DNA of 19,150 bases from an uncultured Porphyromonadaceae bacterium (GCA_947176285.1 CAMWQF010000018.1:1-19150); one strand, 5' to 3'. Positions 1 to 7,463 are shown, numbered from the stretch's first letter. A program made the numbers and translations. Notes: generated by a model from the letters alone, not told the origin.

Positions 1-85
1 GATCTTTCCAGAAATCGAAAACAAATACAGCCTCGGGTGCCTTAACCACGAAGCAATCATGATAGATGTATATGGTCTTGATCAT
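1..85 (-). CDS. N-terminal fragment of probable MBL-fold metallo-hydrolase (truncated by window edge)
   Basis: An open frame runs leftward from an ATG at 85-83 to the window edge without a stop. It gives 28 residues beginning MIKTIYIYHDCFVVKAPEAV and continuing with FVFDFWKD. This resembles the start of Bacteroidales metallo-beta-lactamase-fold hydrolases, where an aromatic-rich first beta strand with a YHD/YHS motif is followed by a strand ending in FDYWKD. The metal-binding HxHxDH motif would lie outside the window, so the family call rests on remembered N-terminal similarity only. The gene is transcribed away from the his operon and has its own well-formed promoter at 119-151, which supports it being real. 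The substrate is unknown. Confidence 0.55.
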   Translation of the reverse strand, partial: MIKTIYIYHDCFVVKAPEAVFVFDFWKD

Positions 86-118
86 AACAAATTCTGATTC
101 AACACTTGATTTCTGTTG

Positions 119-151
119 CAAATTTAGTAAAATAACACAAAAATAACAAAA
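119..151 (-). promoter_or_regulatory. Promoter of the leftward MBL-fold gene
   Basis: Reading the minus strand, TTTTG (151-147) is followed by a 20-bp spacer and TAAATTTG (126-119). This matches the Bacteroidetes housekeeping sigma pattern TTTG / TAnnTTTG. It lies 33 bp upstream of the ATG at 85. The -33 element sits about 13 bp from the oppositely oriented -33 element of the his promoter. Confidence 0.6.
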
Positions 152-164
152 TATGTCGCTAATA

Positions 165-196
165 TTTGGCAGATATAAAAATAGTTTGTAACTTTG
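165..196 (+). promoter_or_regulatory. Promoter of the his operon
   Basis: TTTG at 165-168, a 20-bp spacer and TAACTTTG at 189-196 match the Bacteroidetes -33/-7 consensus exactly. Transcription would start around 200-205, some 25-30 nt upstream of the leader peptide start at 230. The transcript would therefore contain the whole leader and attenuator. Confidence 0.7.
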
Positions 197-229
197 CGGG
201 CGTCGAACCGATTTCAACACCTTTTTTAT

Positions 230-289
230 ATGAAGTGTATCTGCAAGAATATCCATCATCACCATCACCACGTTTGCAAATGGCGGTGA
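230..289 (+). CDS. hisL: Histidine operon leader peptide (six consecutive His codons)
   Basis: The short frame ATG 230 to TGA 287-289 encodes MKCICKNIHHHHHHVCKWR (19 residues), with six consecutive His codons (CAT and CAC mixed) at 254-271. It lies between a clear promoter and an intrinsic terminator just ahead of hisG, which is the classical arrangement of a ribosome-stalling leader peptide. The product itself probably has no function; its translation senses charged tRNA-His. A ribosome stalled on the early His codons would leave 281-292 free to form the antiterminator. A ribosome reaching the stop codon would cover that segment. Two Cys codons precede the His run and one follows it; whether they matter is unknown. 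Confidence 0.88.
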   Translation: MKCICKNIHHHHHHVCKWR

Positions 290-351
290 GGTGGCTGTGC
301 ATTTTATAAAAAAGAAATAATTATAAATCAACATACAAAGCCTCAGAGCCG
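262..351 (+). promoter_or_regulatory. his attenuator: alternative RNA pairings (1:2 and antiterminator)
   Basis: Two mutually exclusive pairings can be drawn. In the first, the His codon segment CCATCACC (262-269) pairs with GGTG..GTGG (285-294, AG bulge). In the second, 281-292 pairs with 340-351: TGAGGT (287-292) with GCCTCA (340-345), then a 2x2 internal loop, then TGGC (281-284) with GCCG (348-351, one G-U pair). The second structure takes up the 5' strand of the terminator stem (341-348) and so acts as antiterminator. This is the logic of enterobacterial his attenuation. The structures were drawn by eye without energy calculations. Confidence 0.7.
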
Positions 352-384
352 GGGGATTTTCCCACTCTGAGGTTTAATTTTTTT
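341..384 (+). terminator. Intrinsic terminator of the his attenuator
   Basis: CCTCAGAG (341-348) pairs perfectly with CTCTGAGG (365-372). Inside this, GGG (353-355) can pair with CCC (361-363). A T-rich tail follows at 373-384, with seven consecutive T at 378-384. The hisG ATG begins at 388, so the hairpin ends only 15 nt before the start codon and could also hinder ribosome loading. Confidence 0.88.
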
Positions 385-387
385 ATT

Positions 388-1239
388 ATGCTAAGAATTG
401 CTATTCAAAACAAAGGGCGTCTGGGGGAGGAGTCGGTAGGGCTTCTCAGCCGAGTCGGTATTGAAATTGATACCGCCAAACGAAAGTATCTCTCGAAAGC
501 TATAAATTTCCCTATAGAGATCCTCAATGTGCGCGATGACGATATTCCGGGTCTTGTAGCTGAAAACTCGGCACAACTTGGCATTGTGGGACTTAATGAG
601 GTGGAGGAAAAAGGCGCAAAAGTCGATATTGTACGTCCTCTCGGTTTCGGAGCTTGCCGTCTTTCCCTTGCTATTCCTAAGCGTGAAGAATACTCCGGTC
701 CTGAATATTTCCGAGGGAAGCGTATCGCGACCTCATATCCTCGCATCTTGCGACGCTATTTCGACGGACTTGGTATCGATATACTCCCGGTGGTGATATC
801 CGGTTCTGTGGAAATCACCCCGTCAGCCGGAATGGCAGATGCTATCTTCGACATCGTTTCCTCAGGCGGTACACTAATTTCCAATGGACTTAAGGAAGTG
901 GAAGTGGTGATGGAATCGCAGGCTGTGCTGATTGCGAATCCCTCTCTATCTGATTCCGACCGCGAATTGCTTGATGAAATAGAGTTCCGCATTGAAAGCG
1001 ACAGGATAAGCCGCGGCATGAAATATATGCTGATGAATATTCCTACAGAAAGTCTTGAAAAAGCCATTGAGATTCTCCCAGCCATGCGCTCCCCGACAGT
1101 ATTGCCGCTTGCTACTCCAGGTTGGCATTCGCTGCATTCTGTGGTGGAATCATCCCAATTGTGGGATAAGGTGCGCCAGTTGAAGGCTATTGGTGCTGAA
1201 GGAATACTTGTATTATCAGTTGATAAAATAATATTATGA
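388..1239 (+). CDS. hisG: ATP phosphoribosyltransferase HisG (long form)
   Basis: This enzyme catalyses the first and committed step of histidine synthesis: ATP plus PRPP gives phosphoribosyl-ATP in the cytoplasm. The 283-residue length is that of the long HisG form, which needs no HisZ partner. The start MLRIAIQNKGRL is the typical first strand. MADAIFDIVSSGGTL (149-163) is the PRPP-binding loop and ATYPR-like ATSYPR is at 114-119. Residues from about 205 to the end form the ACT-like regulatory domain that in this family binds histidine for feedback inhibition. The start is the first ATG after the attenuator terminator. It is the first structural gene of the operon, so it is controlled both by attenuation and, by family knowledge, by end-product inhibition. 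A 5-bp C/G stem (1248-1261) follows in the short gap before hisD. Confidence 0.96.
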   Translation: MLRIAIQNKGRLGEESVGLLSRVGIEIDTAKRKYLSKAINFPIEILNVRDDDIPGLVAENSAQLGIVGLNEVEEKGAKVDIVRPLGFGACRLSLAIPKREEYSGPEYFRGKRIATSYPRILRRYFDGLGIDILPVVISGSVEITPSAGMADAIFDIVSSGGTLISNGLKEVEVVMESQAVLIANPSLSDSDRELLDEIEFRIESDRISRGMKYMLMNIPTESLEKAIEILPAMRSPTVLPLATPGWHSLHSVVESSQLWDKVRQLKAIGAEGILVLSVDKIIL

Positions 1240-1324
1240 TGCCCCCGCCCCCAGAAGGGGGAGAAGCAGAGATGTGCGCTAAGTGATTGAAATCAATATG
1301 AAATTATCAAGCGAAACTTGTAAT

Positions 1325-2611
1325 ATGAAAATATATAATAATCCGGATCCATCGCAATGGGCCGATCTTTGCCGAAGGGCTAAAGCAGAGGAAAGTGCTG
1401 AAGTCGACAGGATTGTCAGCAATATCATTGAGCGTGTCCGCACCGGAGGCGACGAAGCATTGATGCAACTCGCTGCAGAAATCGACGGTTTGGCTATACC
1501 ATACGATTTAGCTGTGTCTGAGACTGAATTTGCAGAGGCGGAAGCAGCGGTATCTGACTCTTTGAAAGCCGCAATTCGCACAGCCGCTGACAATATCTCT
1601 GCGTTTCACCAAGCCCAACTTCCTTCTGAAGTATGCGTGGAGACTATGCCGGGTGTGACATGTATCCAAAAGCCGGTTGCAATACAAAATGTGGGTATTT
1701 ACATCCCCGGAGGCACCGCACCGCTCTTCTCCACAGTGCTGATGCTTGCTATTCCGGCAAGGATAGCGGGATGTCGACGAGTAGTAATGACAACACCATG
1801 CGACAAAGAGGGGAAAGTGGCTCCGGCAGTGCTTTATGCCGCACGTGTATGCGGAGTAGACGAGGTCTATAAAATCGGAGGGGCACAGGCAATCTCCGCT
1901 TTGGCATACGGCACTGAAAGCATCCGTCCGGTTGACAAGATATTTGGACCCGGCAACAGGTTTGTCACCTCAGCCAAGCAACAGGTGGGAGGTCGTAAGG
2001 TCTCCATTGACATGCCTGCGGGCCCATCTGAGGTGATGATTCTTGCCGATGATACTGCTGTTCCTGAATTTGTAGCTTCCGATATCCTTTCACAATGCGA
2101 GCATGGAGCAGATTCTCAAGGCATAGTGGTGTGCTATTCCATGCAACTTGCCGAGAAAATCAGGGAGGCGATTGAATTTCAAGCCTCTACGTTGCATCGT
2201 GCAGAATACGTGAGCCGCTCGCTTGAAAATTCACGTATTGTAGTTCTTCCTGAGCGCAATGATATGATTGCCTTTGCGAATCTTTATGGAGCAGAGCATT
2301 TGATAATATCCCTCCACGATGCCATGCAGGCAGCAGATGGCATCACAGCCGCCGGAAGTGTCTTCATTGGCAACTATTCACCGGAAAGCGCGGGCGATTA
2401 TGCTTCCGGCACCAACCATACGCTTCCTACTTCAGGATGGGCACACAGTTGCAGTGGGGTCAACATTGACAGTTATATGCGGAAAACCACGATACAGTAC
2501 CTTACTCAAGAGGGGCTTGCCCGTCTTGCAGACACAATAACCACCATGGCTGATGCCGAGGGTCTCGAAGCCCATGCCCAAGCCGTAAAAATCAGAATGC
2601 AATGCAAATAA
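1325..2611 (+). CDS. hisD: Histidinol dehydrogenase HisD
   Basis: This enzyme carries out the last two oxidations, from L-histidinol through histidinal to L-histidine, using two NAD+. With the start at 1325 the protein has 428 residues. The zinc ligands Q257, H260, D358 and H417 and the catalytic pair E324-H325 then fall exactly two positions before the E. coli counterparts (Q259, H262, D360, H419, E326/H327). Motifs include ILSQCEHGADS, YGAEHL and AGDYASGTNHTLPT. The frame stays open upstream to a GTG at 1283 and an ATG at 1298. The ATG at 1325 was chosen because MKIYNNPDPSQW fits the Bacteroidetes HisD N-terminus and length. The 3' end overlaps hisC by 10 bp, which implies translational coupling. 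Confidence 0.95.
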   Translation: MKIYNNPDPSQWADLCRRAKAEESAEVDRIVSNIIERVRTGGDEALMQLAAEIDGLAIPYDLAVSETEFAEAEAAVSDSLKAAIRTAADNISAFHQAQLPSEVCVETMPGVTCIQKPVAIQNVGIYIPGGTAPLFSTVLMLAIPARIAGCRRVVMTTPCDKEGKVAPAVLYAARVCGVDEVYKIGGAQAISALAYGTESIRPVDKIFGPGNRFVTSAKQQVGGRKVSIDMPAGPSEVMILADDTAVPEFVASDILSQCEHGADSQGIVVCYSMQLAEKIREAIEFQASTLHRAEYVSRSLENSRIVVLPERNDMIAFANLYGAEHLIISLHDAMQAADGITAAGSVFIGNYSPESAGDYASGTNHTLPTSGWAHSCSGVNIDSYMRKTTIQYLTQEGLARLADTITTMADAEGLEAHAQAVKIRMQCK

Positions 2612-3645
2612 CAGATTTAATACGTCCAAATATACGTTCTCTCCAGCCATATTCCACTGCCCGCGATGAATATGAGGGGGAACTCGGGATATTCCTTGAT
2701 GCCAATGAATCTCCTTATGACAACGGCTATAACCGATATCCGGATCCCCATCAGAAGCGGCTGAAAAGTCTCCTTTCACCCATAAAAAGGGTGGAGATGG
2801 AAAATATATTCATAGGCAATGGCAGTGATGAGGCTATCGACCTGCTGTTTCGCATATTCTGTCAGCCCGGCAGAAGCAATGCCATTTCAATATCTCCGAG
2901 TTACGGCATGTATGAAGTGGCTGCAGATACCAACGATGTCAAGATGCGCAAGGTGCTTCTCAACGACGATTTCTCTCTTCCTGTCGACAGGCTTCTCGAA
3001 GCAGCCGATTCTGATTCCCGGCTTCTTTTCATATGCTCGCCAAACAATCCGACAGGCAACGCATTTCCACGCGAGGAGATAGAGCGAGTGGTGAGGGGAT
3101 TTCCCGGCATTGTTGTGGTAGACGAAGCATATATCGATTTCTCCGATGAGCCCGGAATGTTGCCTGTTCTTTCAGAATACCCGAATCTGGTGGTGCTTCA
3201 GACCCTATCCAAGGCATGGGGAATGGCAGGGTTGCGGTGTGGACTTGCGTTTGCTTCCGCTGAAATAATCGGCTATATGAATAGGGTGAAGTATCCTTAC
3301 AATATCAATGTCGCCACATCTGCTATAGCGGAGCGATTGCTATCCGAACCTGTGGCAGAACATATAAGAATAATTAAAAAGGAGCGACGGAAGCTTGCCG
3401 AATCTCTTGCTGACCTACCTTTCGTGGAAAGTGTATATCCATCAGATGCCAACTTTCTGCTTGTAAAGGTGAGAGATGCCAACGCCTTATATGACTATCT
3501 GATCGGCAAGAAAATTATAGTGCGCAATCGCGATAAGGTGGTGCTGTGCAAAGGGTGTCTCCGTATGACAGTGGGTACGCCTGAAGAGAATCAACGATTG
3601 ATAACTACATTGAAAGAATATGAAGAAAAAACTTCTGATTGTTGA
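2602..3645 (+). CDS. hisC: Histidinol-phosphate aminotransferase HisC
   Basis: This PLP-dependent class I/II aminotransferase converts imidazole acetol phosphate plus glutamate to L-histidinol phosphate and 2-oxoglutarate. It has 347 residues, normal for the family. The Schiff-base lysine is K204 in TLSKAWGMAG, the SPNNPTG motif is at 146-152, DEAYIDF is at 174-180, and the N-terminal LDANESP segment is at 32-38. The start codon lies inside the end of hisD (10 bp overlap) and the end overlaps hisB by 26 bp, so it is tightly embedded in the operon. The sequence looks complete with no missing key residue. Confidence 0.96.
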   Translation: MQITDLIRPNIRSLQPYSTARDEYEGELGIFLDANESPYDNGYNRYPDPHQKRLKSLLSPIKRVEMENIFIGNGSDEAIDLLFRIFCQPGRSNAISISPSYGMYEVAADTNDVKMRKVLLNDDFSLPVDRLLEAADSDSRLLFICSPNNPTGNAFPREEIERVVRGFPGIVVVDEAYIDFSDEPGMLPVLSEYPNLVVLQTLSKAWGMAGLRCGLAFASAEIIGYMNRVKYPYNINVATSAIAERLLSEPVAEHIRIIKKERRKLAESLADLPFVESVYPSDANFLLVKVRDANALYDYLIGKKIIVRNRDKVVLCKGCLRMTVGTPEENQRLITTLKEYEEKTSDC

Positions 3646-4726
3646 CCGGGACGGCACTATACTTGTGGAGCCTCCTGTGGATTACCAGATTGACTCGCTT
3701 GAGAAATTCCGGTTTGTCCCCGGTGTCATCACTGCACTTGCCGATATAGCGCGACTTGGAGAGTATGAACTGATAATGGCATCCAATCAGGATGGGCTCG
3801 GCACTGATTCTTTTCCTGAAGACACCTTTTTGCCTCCGCACAATCTGATGCTTCAGACCCTGCGTGGGGAGGGGGTGGAGTTTGCTGATATCCTTATCGA
3901 CCCATCCCTGCCGGAAGAGAATTCACCTAATCGTAAACCGGGGATTGGGATGTTTGGCAAATATATCAATAATGACGCCTATGATTTGAGTGAAAGCGTA
4001 GTGATTGGCGACCGCCTTACCGATGTGCAGCTTGCCAAGAACCTTGGTGCCAAGGCAATCCTGCTTCAGCCAAAAGGTAGTGAGGCTGACAATTGCGAAC
4101 TCATCACTGACTCCTGGGCTGAAATCAATGAATGGCTTCGTGCATCTTCCCGGAGTGCAAGTATAGAGCGCATCACACGCGAGACATCTATACGGGCAGA
4201 AATAGACTTGGACGGCAAGGGGCGTACCGCAATCTCAACAGGCTTGAAATTCTTTGACCACATGCTGGAGCAGATTCCTCACCATAGCGGATGCTCACTG
4301 CTCATAGAAGCCGAAGGAGACCTTAAGGTTGACGAGCATCATACCATGGAGGATGTCGCTATTGTTCTTGGTCAGTTGATATCCAAGGCGTTGGGTGATA
4401 AGGTTGGCATTGGGCGTTATGGATTCTCCTTGCCGATGGATGAATGTTCCGCGACTGTGCTGCTTGACTTTGGCGGACGTGCAGAATTCATCTGGGATGT
4501 TCCGTTCACACGTGAATATGTAGGCGACACACCTACAGAAATGTATAAGCACTTTTTCAAGACCCTTTCTAACGAAATGCGCTGTAACCTGCATGTCACA
4601 GCCCGAGGCGAAAACAATCATCATCTTATCGAGGGGGTATTCAAGGCTTTTGCGCGTGCTCTTAAGATGGCGGTCAGCAGAGATGTATTTTCAAGTCAAT
4701 TACCCTCAAGCAAAGGACTCTTATGA
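3620..4726 (+). CDS. hisB: Bifunctional histidinol-phosphatase / imidazoleglycerol-phosphate dehydratase HisB
   Basis: This is a two-domain enzyme of 368 residues. Residues 1 to about 170 are a HAD-type histidinol-phosphatase: D9 and D11 in VDRDGT are the nucleophile and acid/base, and GDRLTD (130-135) supplies the Mg-binding aspartate. Residues from about 181 to 368 are the dehydratase, with the metal-binding segments FFDHMLEQIPHHSG (211-224), DEHHTMED (238-245) and HHLIEG (334-339), ending in the usual LPSSKG. The fusion order is the same as in E. coli. A notable difference is that the four Cys/His zinc ligands of the E. coli phosphatase loop (CPHLPADECDC) align with D94, S96, S102 and N104, so no zinc site is visible. 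It overlaps hisC by 26 bp and hisH by 4 bp (ATGA). Confidence 0.95.
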   Translation: MKKKLLIVDRDGTILVEPPVDYQIDSLEKFRFVPGVITALADIARLGEYELIMASNQDGLGTDSFPEDTFLPPHNLMLQTLRGEGVEFADILIDPSLPEENSPNRKPGIGMFGKYINNDAYDLSESVVIGDRLTDVQLAKNLGAKAILLQPKGSEADNCELITDSWAEINEWLRASSRSASIERITRETSIRAEIDLDGKGRTAISTGLKFFDHMLEQIPHHSGCSLLIEAEGDLKVDEHHTMEDVAIVLGQLISKALGDKVGIGRYGFSLPMDECSATVLLDFGGRAEFIWDVPFTREYVGDTPTEMYKHFFKTLSNEMRCNLHVTARGENNHHLIEGVFKAFARALKMAVSRDVFSSQLPSSKGLL

Positions 4727-5307
4727 TTGCAATTATTGATTATAAGACAGGGAATCTGCGGTCGGTAGAGAACGCTCTTTATCGTCTTGGTGCAGAGTTT
4801 CGACTAACTGCAGATCCGGAAGAAATTCGTGACGCCACCCACGTGATCCTCCCCGGTGTAGGCAATGCATCGGAAGCCATGGCAAACTTGCGTGAAACCG
4901 GTCTGGTGCCTTCTTTACTGCGCCTTAGGAAGCCTGTGCTGGGTATATGTGTAGGGATGCAGATAATGTGCCGGCATTCTGAAGAAGGGGATGTGGAGTG
5001 TATGGGTATCTTCGATGCCTTTGTAAAGAAATTTGTCGCAGCCCCTGATCTTAAAGTGCCGCATACGGGCTGGAACAATCTCTCAAACCTTGAGAGCAAA
5101 CTATTCAGGGGAATTGATTCGGGGGCTTTTGTCTACTTCGTGCATTCATATTATGCAGGACTTTGTCCGGACACGATTGCCACAGCAAGACAAGGGGAGA
5201 TGTTTAGCGCGGCTCTAAAGTATGAGAACTTCTATGGAGTGCAGTTCCATCCGGAAAAGAGCGGTGCCGTAGGGGAGCGTATCATCAAAAACTTCATTGA
5301 GTTATGA
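4723..5307 (+). CDS. hisH: Imidazole glycerol phosphate synthase, glutaminase subunit HisH
   Basis: This class I glutamine amidotransferase subunit releases ammonia from glutamine and channels it through the HisF barrel. It has 194 residues. The catalytic triad is visible: nucleophile C76 in LGICVGMQ, with H176 and E178 in VQFHPEKS. PGVGNA (44-49) is the oxyanion-strand loop typical of HisH. It is encoded with its partner HisF in the same operon, separated by hisA. The start overlaps the hisB stop as ATGA, and its own stop overlaps the hisA start in the same way, indicating coupled translation. Confidence 0.96.
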   Translation: MIAIIDYKTGNLRSVENALYRLGAEFRLTADPEEIRDATHVILPGVGNASEAMANLRETGLVPSLLRLRKPVLGICVGMQIMCRHSEEGDVECMGIFDAFVKKFVAAPDLKVPHTGWNNLSNLESKLFRGIDSGAFVYFVHSYYAGLCPDTIATARQGEMFSAALKYENFYGVQFHPEKSGAVGERIIKNFIEL

Positions 5308-6038
5308 GCAAGATAGAGATAATACCCGCCATTGACATTATAGATGGCAAGTGCGTACGCCTTTCGCAAGGAGACTATAACCGGAAGACGACCTATGATT
5401 ACTCTCCTCTCGACATGGCGCGCCGATATGCAGATATCGGGGTGAGACGCTTGCATGTGGTTGACCTTGACGGTGCCAAGGCCTCAAGTCCGGTCAATCT
5501 CCAGGTCCTTGAGAAATTGGCGGGAATTGATGGGCTTGAGATAGAGTGGGGGGGAGGCATAAAGTCCAAACCGACGTTGGAAGATATTTTTTCTGCCGGT
5601 GCAAGTTATGCCGTTGTCGGAAGCGTAGCTGCGCGTCAGCCTGAATTATTTGCCGGGTGGCTGGAGGAGTTCGGTGCAGACAAGATGGTGCTCGGTGCCG
5701 ACATCTCCAACGGGAAGATTGCCACTCACGGATGGCTTGAAACGGATGAAAAGAGTGTAGAAGATCTTGTCGATTTGTTTCTCTCTTACGGACTTTCACA
5801 GGCAATAGTGACGGAAATATCGCGAGATGGTATGCTTACAGGTCCTGCCACCTCTCTTTATGTCGGGCTTCAGAAGAAATATCCTGATGTGATTTTTACA
5901 GTCTCCGGCGGTATTGGGAGCCCACAGGATATTTTGGATCTCGACATGGCGGGGCTGCACCGCGTAATAGTAGGGAAGGCGATATATGAAAATAAAATTC
6001 CACTGAAATTTATTCAAGAATGGTTGCAAAACGCATAA
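5304..6038 (+). CDS. hisA: ProFAR isomerase HisA
   Basis: This is 1-(5-phosphoribosyl)-5-[(5-phosphoribosylamino)methylideneamino]imidazole-4-carboxamide isomerase, an Amadori rearrangement on a (beta/alpha)8 barrel. The 244-residue length is typical. The two catalytic aspartates are D11 (IIPAIDIIDGK) and D133 (VLGADISNG). The phosphate-binding loops GGGIKS (83-88) and VSGGIGS (in the second half-barrel) are present. It starts in a 4-bp ATGA overlap with hisH and overlaps hisF by 19 bp. HisA and HisF are ancient paralogues; this one lacks the PCLDVKDGR start of HisF, which separates the two calls. Confidence 0.95.
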   Translation: MSKIEIIPAIDIIDGKCVRLSQGDYNRKTTYDYSPLDMARRYADIGVRRLHVVDLDGAKASSPVNLQVLEKLAGIDGLEIEWGGGIKSKPTLEDIFSAGASYAVVGSVAARQPELFAGWLEEFGADKMVLGADISNGKIATHGWLETDEKSVEDLVDLFLSYGLSQAIVTEISRDGMLTGPATSLYVGLQKKYPDVIFTVSGGIGSPQDILDLDMAGLHRVIVGKAIYENKIPLKFIQEWLQNA

Positions 6039-6778
6039 TACCCTGCCTCGATGTGAAGGACGGTCGCACTGTGAAGGGTATCAATTTCGAGCAGTTGCGT
6101 GATGTGGGTTCTCCGGTAGAACTTGGAAAATTCTATGCCCGCGAGGGAGCGGATGAGCTGGTATATCTCGATATCAGTGCCTCGGCTGAAGGGAGACGTA
6201 CCTTTACCTCGTTGGTGGAGCAGATTTCACATGAAATCAATATCCCGTTCACTGTAGGTGGAGGTATATCTTCACTTGATGACGCATCGCGTCTGCTCAA
6301 CGCCGGAGCGGATAAAATCACACTCAACACTGCGGCAGTGGCTGACCCTGCTCTTATAGACCGCATAGCCACCCGCTATGGGCGTCAATTTGTCGTAATT
6401 GCCATAGATGCCCGTCTTGAAGAGGACGGGATATGGCATGTCACTACTCATGGCGGACGCCGATCAACAGATCTTGAATTGTTTTCATGGGCACGTGAGG
6501 CAGAGAGTCGTGGTGCCGGTGAGATTCTGTTTACATCAATGAATCATGATGGTACTCGCCAAGGATATCCTTGCGAAGCATTCGCTCGTCTGAGTGAGGA
6601 GGTCAGTGTGCCTATCATTGCGTCGGGAGGAGCAGGGAGTGTGGATGATATCGTCAGGGTTCTCACAGAAGGGCGAGCCGATGCGGCATTGGCGGCGTCT
6701 ATATTCCATTATGGGGAAATATCGATCCGCGACTTGAAACGCCAACTCTCCGATAAAAATATAAAAGTGGCACTATAA
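6020..6778 (+). CDS. hisF: Imidazole glycerol phosphate synthase, cyclase subunit HisF
   Basis: This cyclase uses ammonia from HisH to convert PRFAR to imidazole glycerol phosphate and AICAR. It has 252 residues forming a (beta/alpha)8 barrel. The N-terminus RIIPCLDVKDGR is diagnostic. D11 and D130 (VVIAIDAR) occupy the catalytic aspartate positions known from Thermotoga HisF. Phosphate-binding glycine loops are VGGGISS (79-85) and ASGGAGS in the C-terminal half. The start lies 19 bp inside hisA. It is followed by the longest gap within the his gene cluster after hisG (63 bp, 6779-6841). That gap is AT-rich and carries two direct AATTCAT repeats (6824-6836) just before hisIE. Confidence 0.96.
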   Translation: MVAKRIIPCLDVKDGRTVKGINFEQLRDVGSPVELGKFYAREGADELVYLDISASAEGRRTFTSLVEQISHEINIPFTVGGGISSLDDASRLLNAGADKITLNTAAVADPALIDRIATRYGRQFVVIAIDARLEEDGIWHVTTHGGRRSTDLELFSWAREAESRGAGEILFTSMNHDGTRQGYPCEAFARLSEEVSVPIIASGGAGSVDDIVRVLTEGRADAALAASIFHYGEISIRDLKRQLSDKNIKVAL

Positions 6779-6841
6779 TAATGCATAATTGGCTTCGCCC
6801 AAGCTCAAGCAAATCATATTTATAATTCATAATTCATTGAT

Positions 6842-7438
6842 ATGGAATTTGATGATTTTAATTTTTCAAAACTTGCGGATTCTCTGCTTCCTGTCATAGT
6901 TCAGGATGCTGTGACGCTTAAGGTATTGATGCTTGGATATATGAACAGGGAGGCTTTCGAGCGAACTGTTGAGACGGGACACGTCACATTTTGGTCGCGC
7001 ACACGCGGGCAGTTGTGGACAAAAGGTGAGACCTCCGGGCATTATCTTGAGTTGGTGGAAATGTATCCCGACTGCGATTCTGACGCGCTTCTTGTGAAAG
7101 CGAATCCTATTGGTCCTACATGCCATCGCGGCACGACTGCATGCTTCGACACGCCTGATTCTGAAGGCTTCATCCGCAGACTTGAGCAGATTGTGGCAAA
7201 TCGCAAGGAGGAGATGCCGGAGAATTCCTACACAACACGACTCTTCATAAAAGGGGTAAAGGCTATATCCAAGAAAGTGGGGGAAGAGGCTGCGGAGACC
7301 ATCATAGAAGCAGTAGACGGCAACCGATCCCGCTTTATCTACGAAGCCGGCGACCTCCTTTTCCACCTTCTCGTACTCTGCCGCCAGATGGGCGTCTCAC
7401 TTTCCGACCTTGAATCCGAACTCTCACTACGCCACTAA
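6842..7438 (+). CDS. hisI: Bifunctional PR-AMP cyclohydrolase / PR-ATP pyrophosphohydrolase HisIE
   Basis: This fused enzyme does steps 2 and 3 of the pathway: PR-ATP to PR-AMP plus pyrophosphate (HisE part), then ring opening to ProFAR (HisI part). Of 198 residues, roughly 1-112 are the cyclohydrolase. It has FWSRTRGQLWTKGETSG (50-66), DCDSDA (77-82) and the three zinc cysteines C78, C94 and C101, spaced as in the Methanothermobacter structure (16 and 7 residues). Residues from about 113 to 198 are the pyrophosphohydrolase helices, with KKVGEEAAETIIEA (144-157) and EAGDLLFHLLVL (168-179). It is the last his gene. It has no overlap with hisF but no promoter was recognised in the 63-bp gap, so co-transcription is likely. 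Confidence 0.95.
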   Translation: MEFDDFNFSKLADSLLPVIVQDAVTLKVLMLGYMNREAFERTVETGHVTFWSRTRGQLWTKGETSGHYLELVEMYPDCDSDALLVKANPIGPTCHRGTTACFDTPDSEGFIRRLEQIVANRKEEMPENSYTTRLFIKGVKAISKKVGEEAAETIIEAVDGNRSRFIYEAGDLLFHLLVLCRQMGVSLSDLESELSLRH

Positions 7439-7463
7439 CACCCCGCAAATTCTCCGTGATCCC

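Noticed and set aside
405..746. Long frames on the opposite strand of hisG and of other genes (for example 6866-7366, 7609-8157, 8452-8859)
   Set aside because: They lie entirely opposite strongly conserved genes, have no recognisable domains and show basic or low-complexity composition typical of antisense shadows.
1248..1261. CCCCC-AGAA-GGGGG hairpin between hisG and hisD as a terminator
   Set aside because: The stem is only 5 bp, there is no T-tract, and it lies within an operon. It is at most a minor pause or stability element.
1283..1324. N-terminal extension of hisD from GTG 1283 or ATG 1298
   Set aside because: The extension adds 9-14 residues without similarity to the family. Starting at 1325 gives 428 residues and places all metal and catalytic residues at the expected offset to E. 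coli.
6782..6841. Internal promoter or repeat element before hisIE
   Set aside because: The gap is AT-rich with two AATTCAT repeats and a weak TTGG/CCAA stem, but no TTTG-N20-TAnnTTTG promoter was found.
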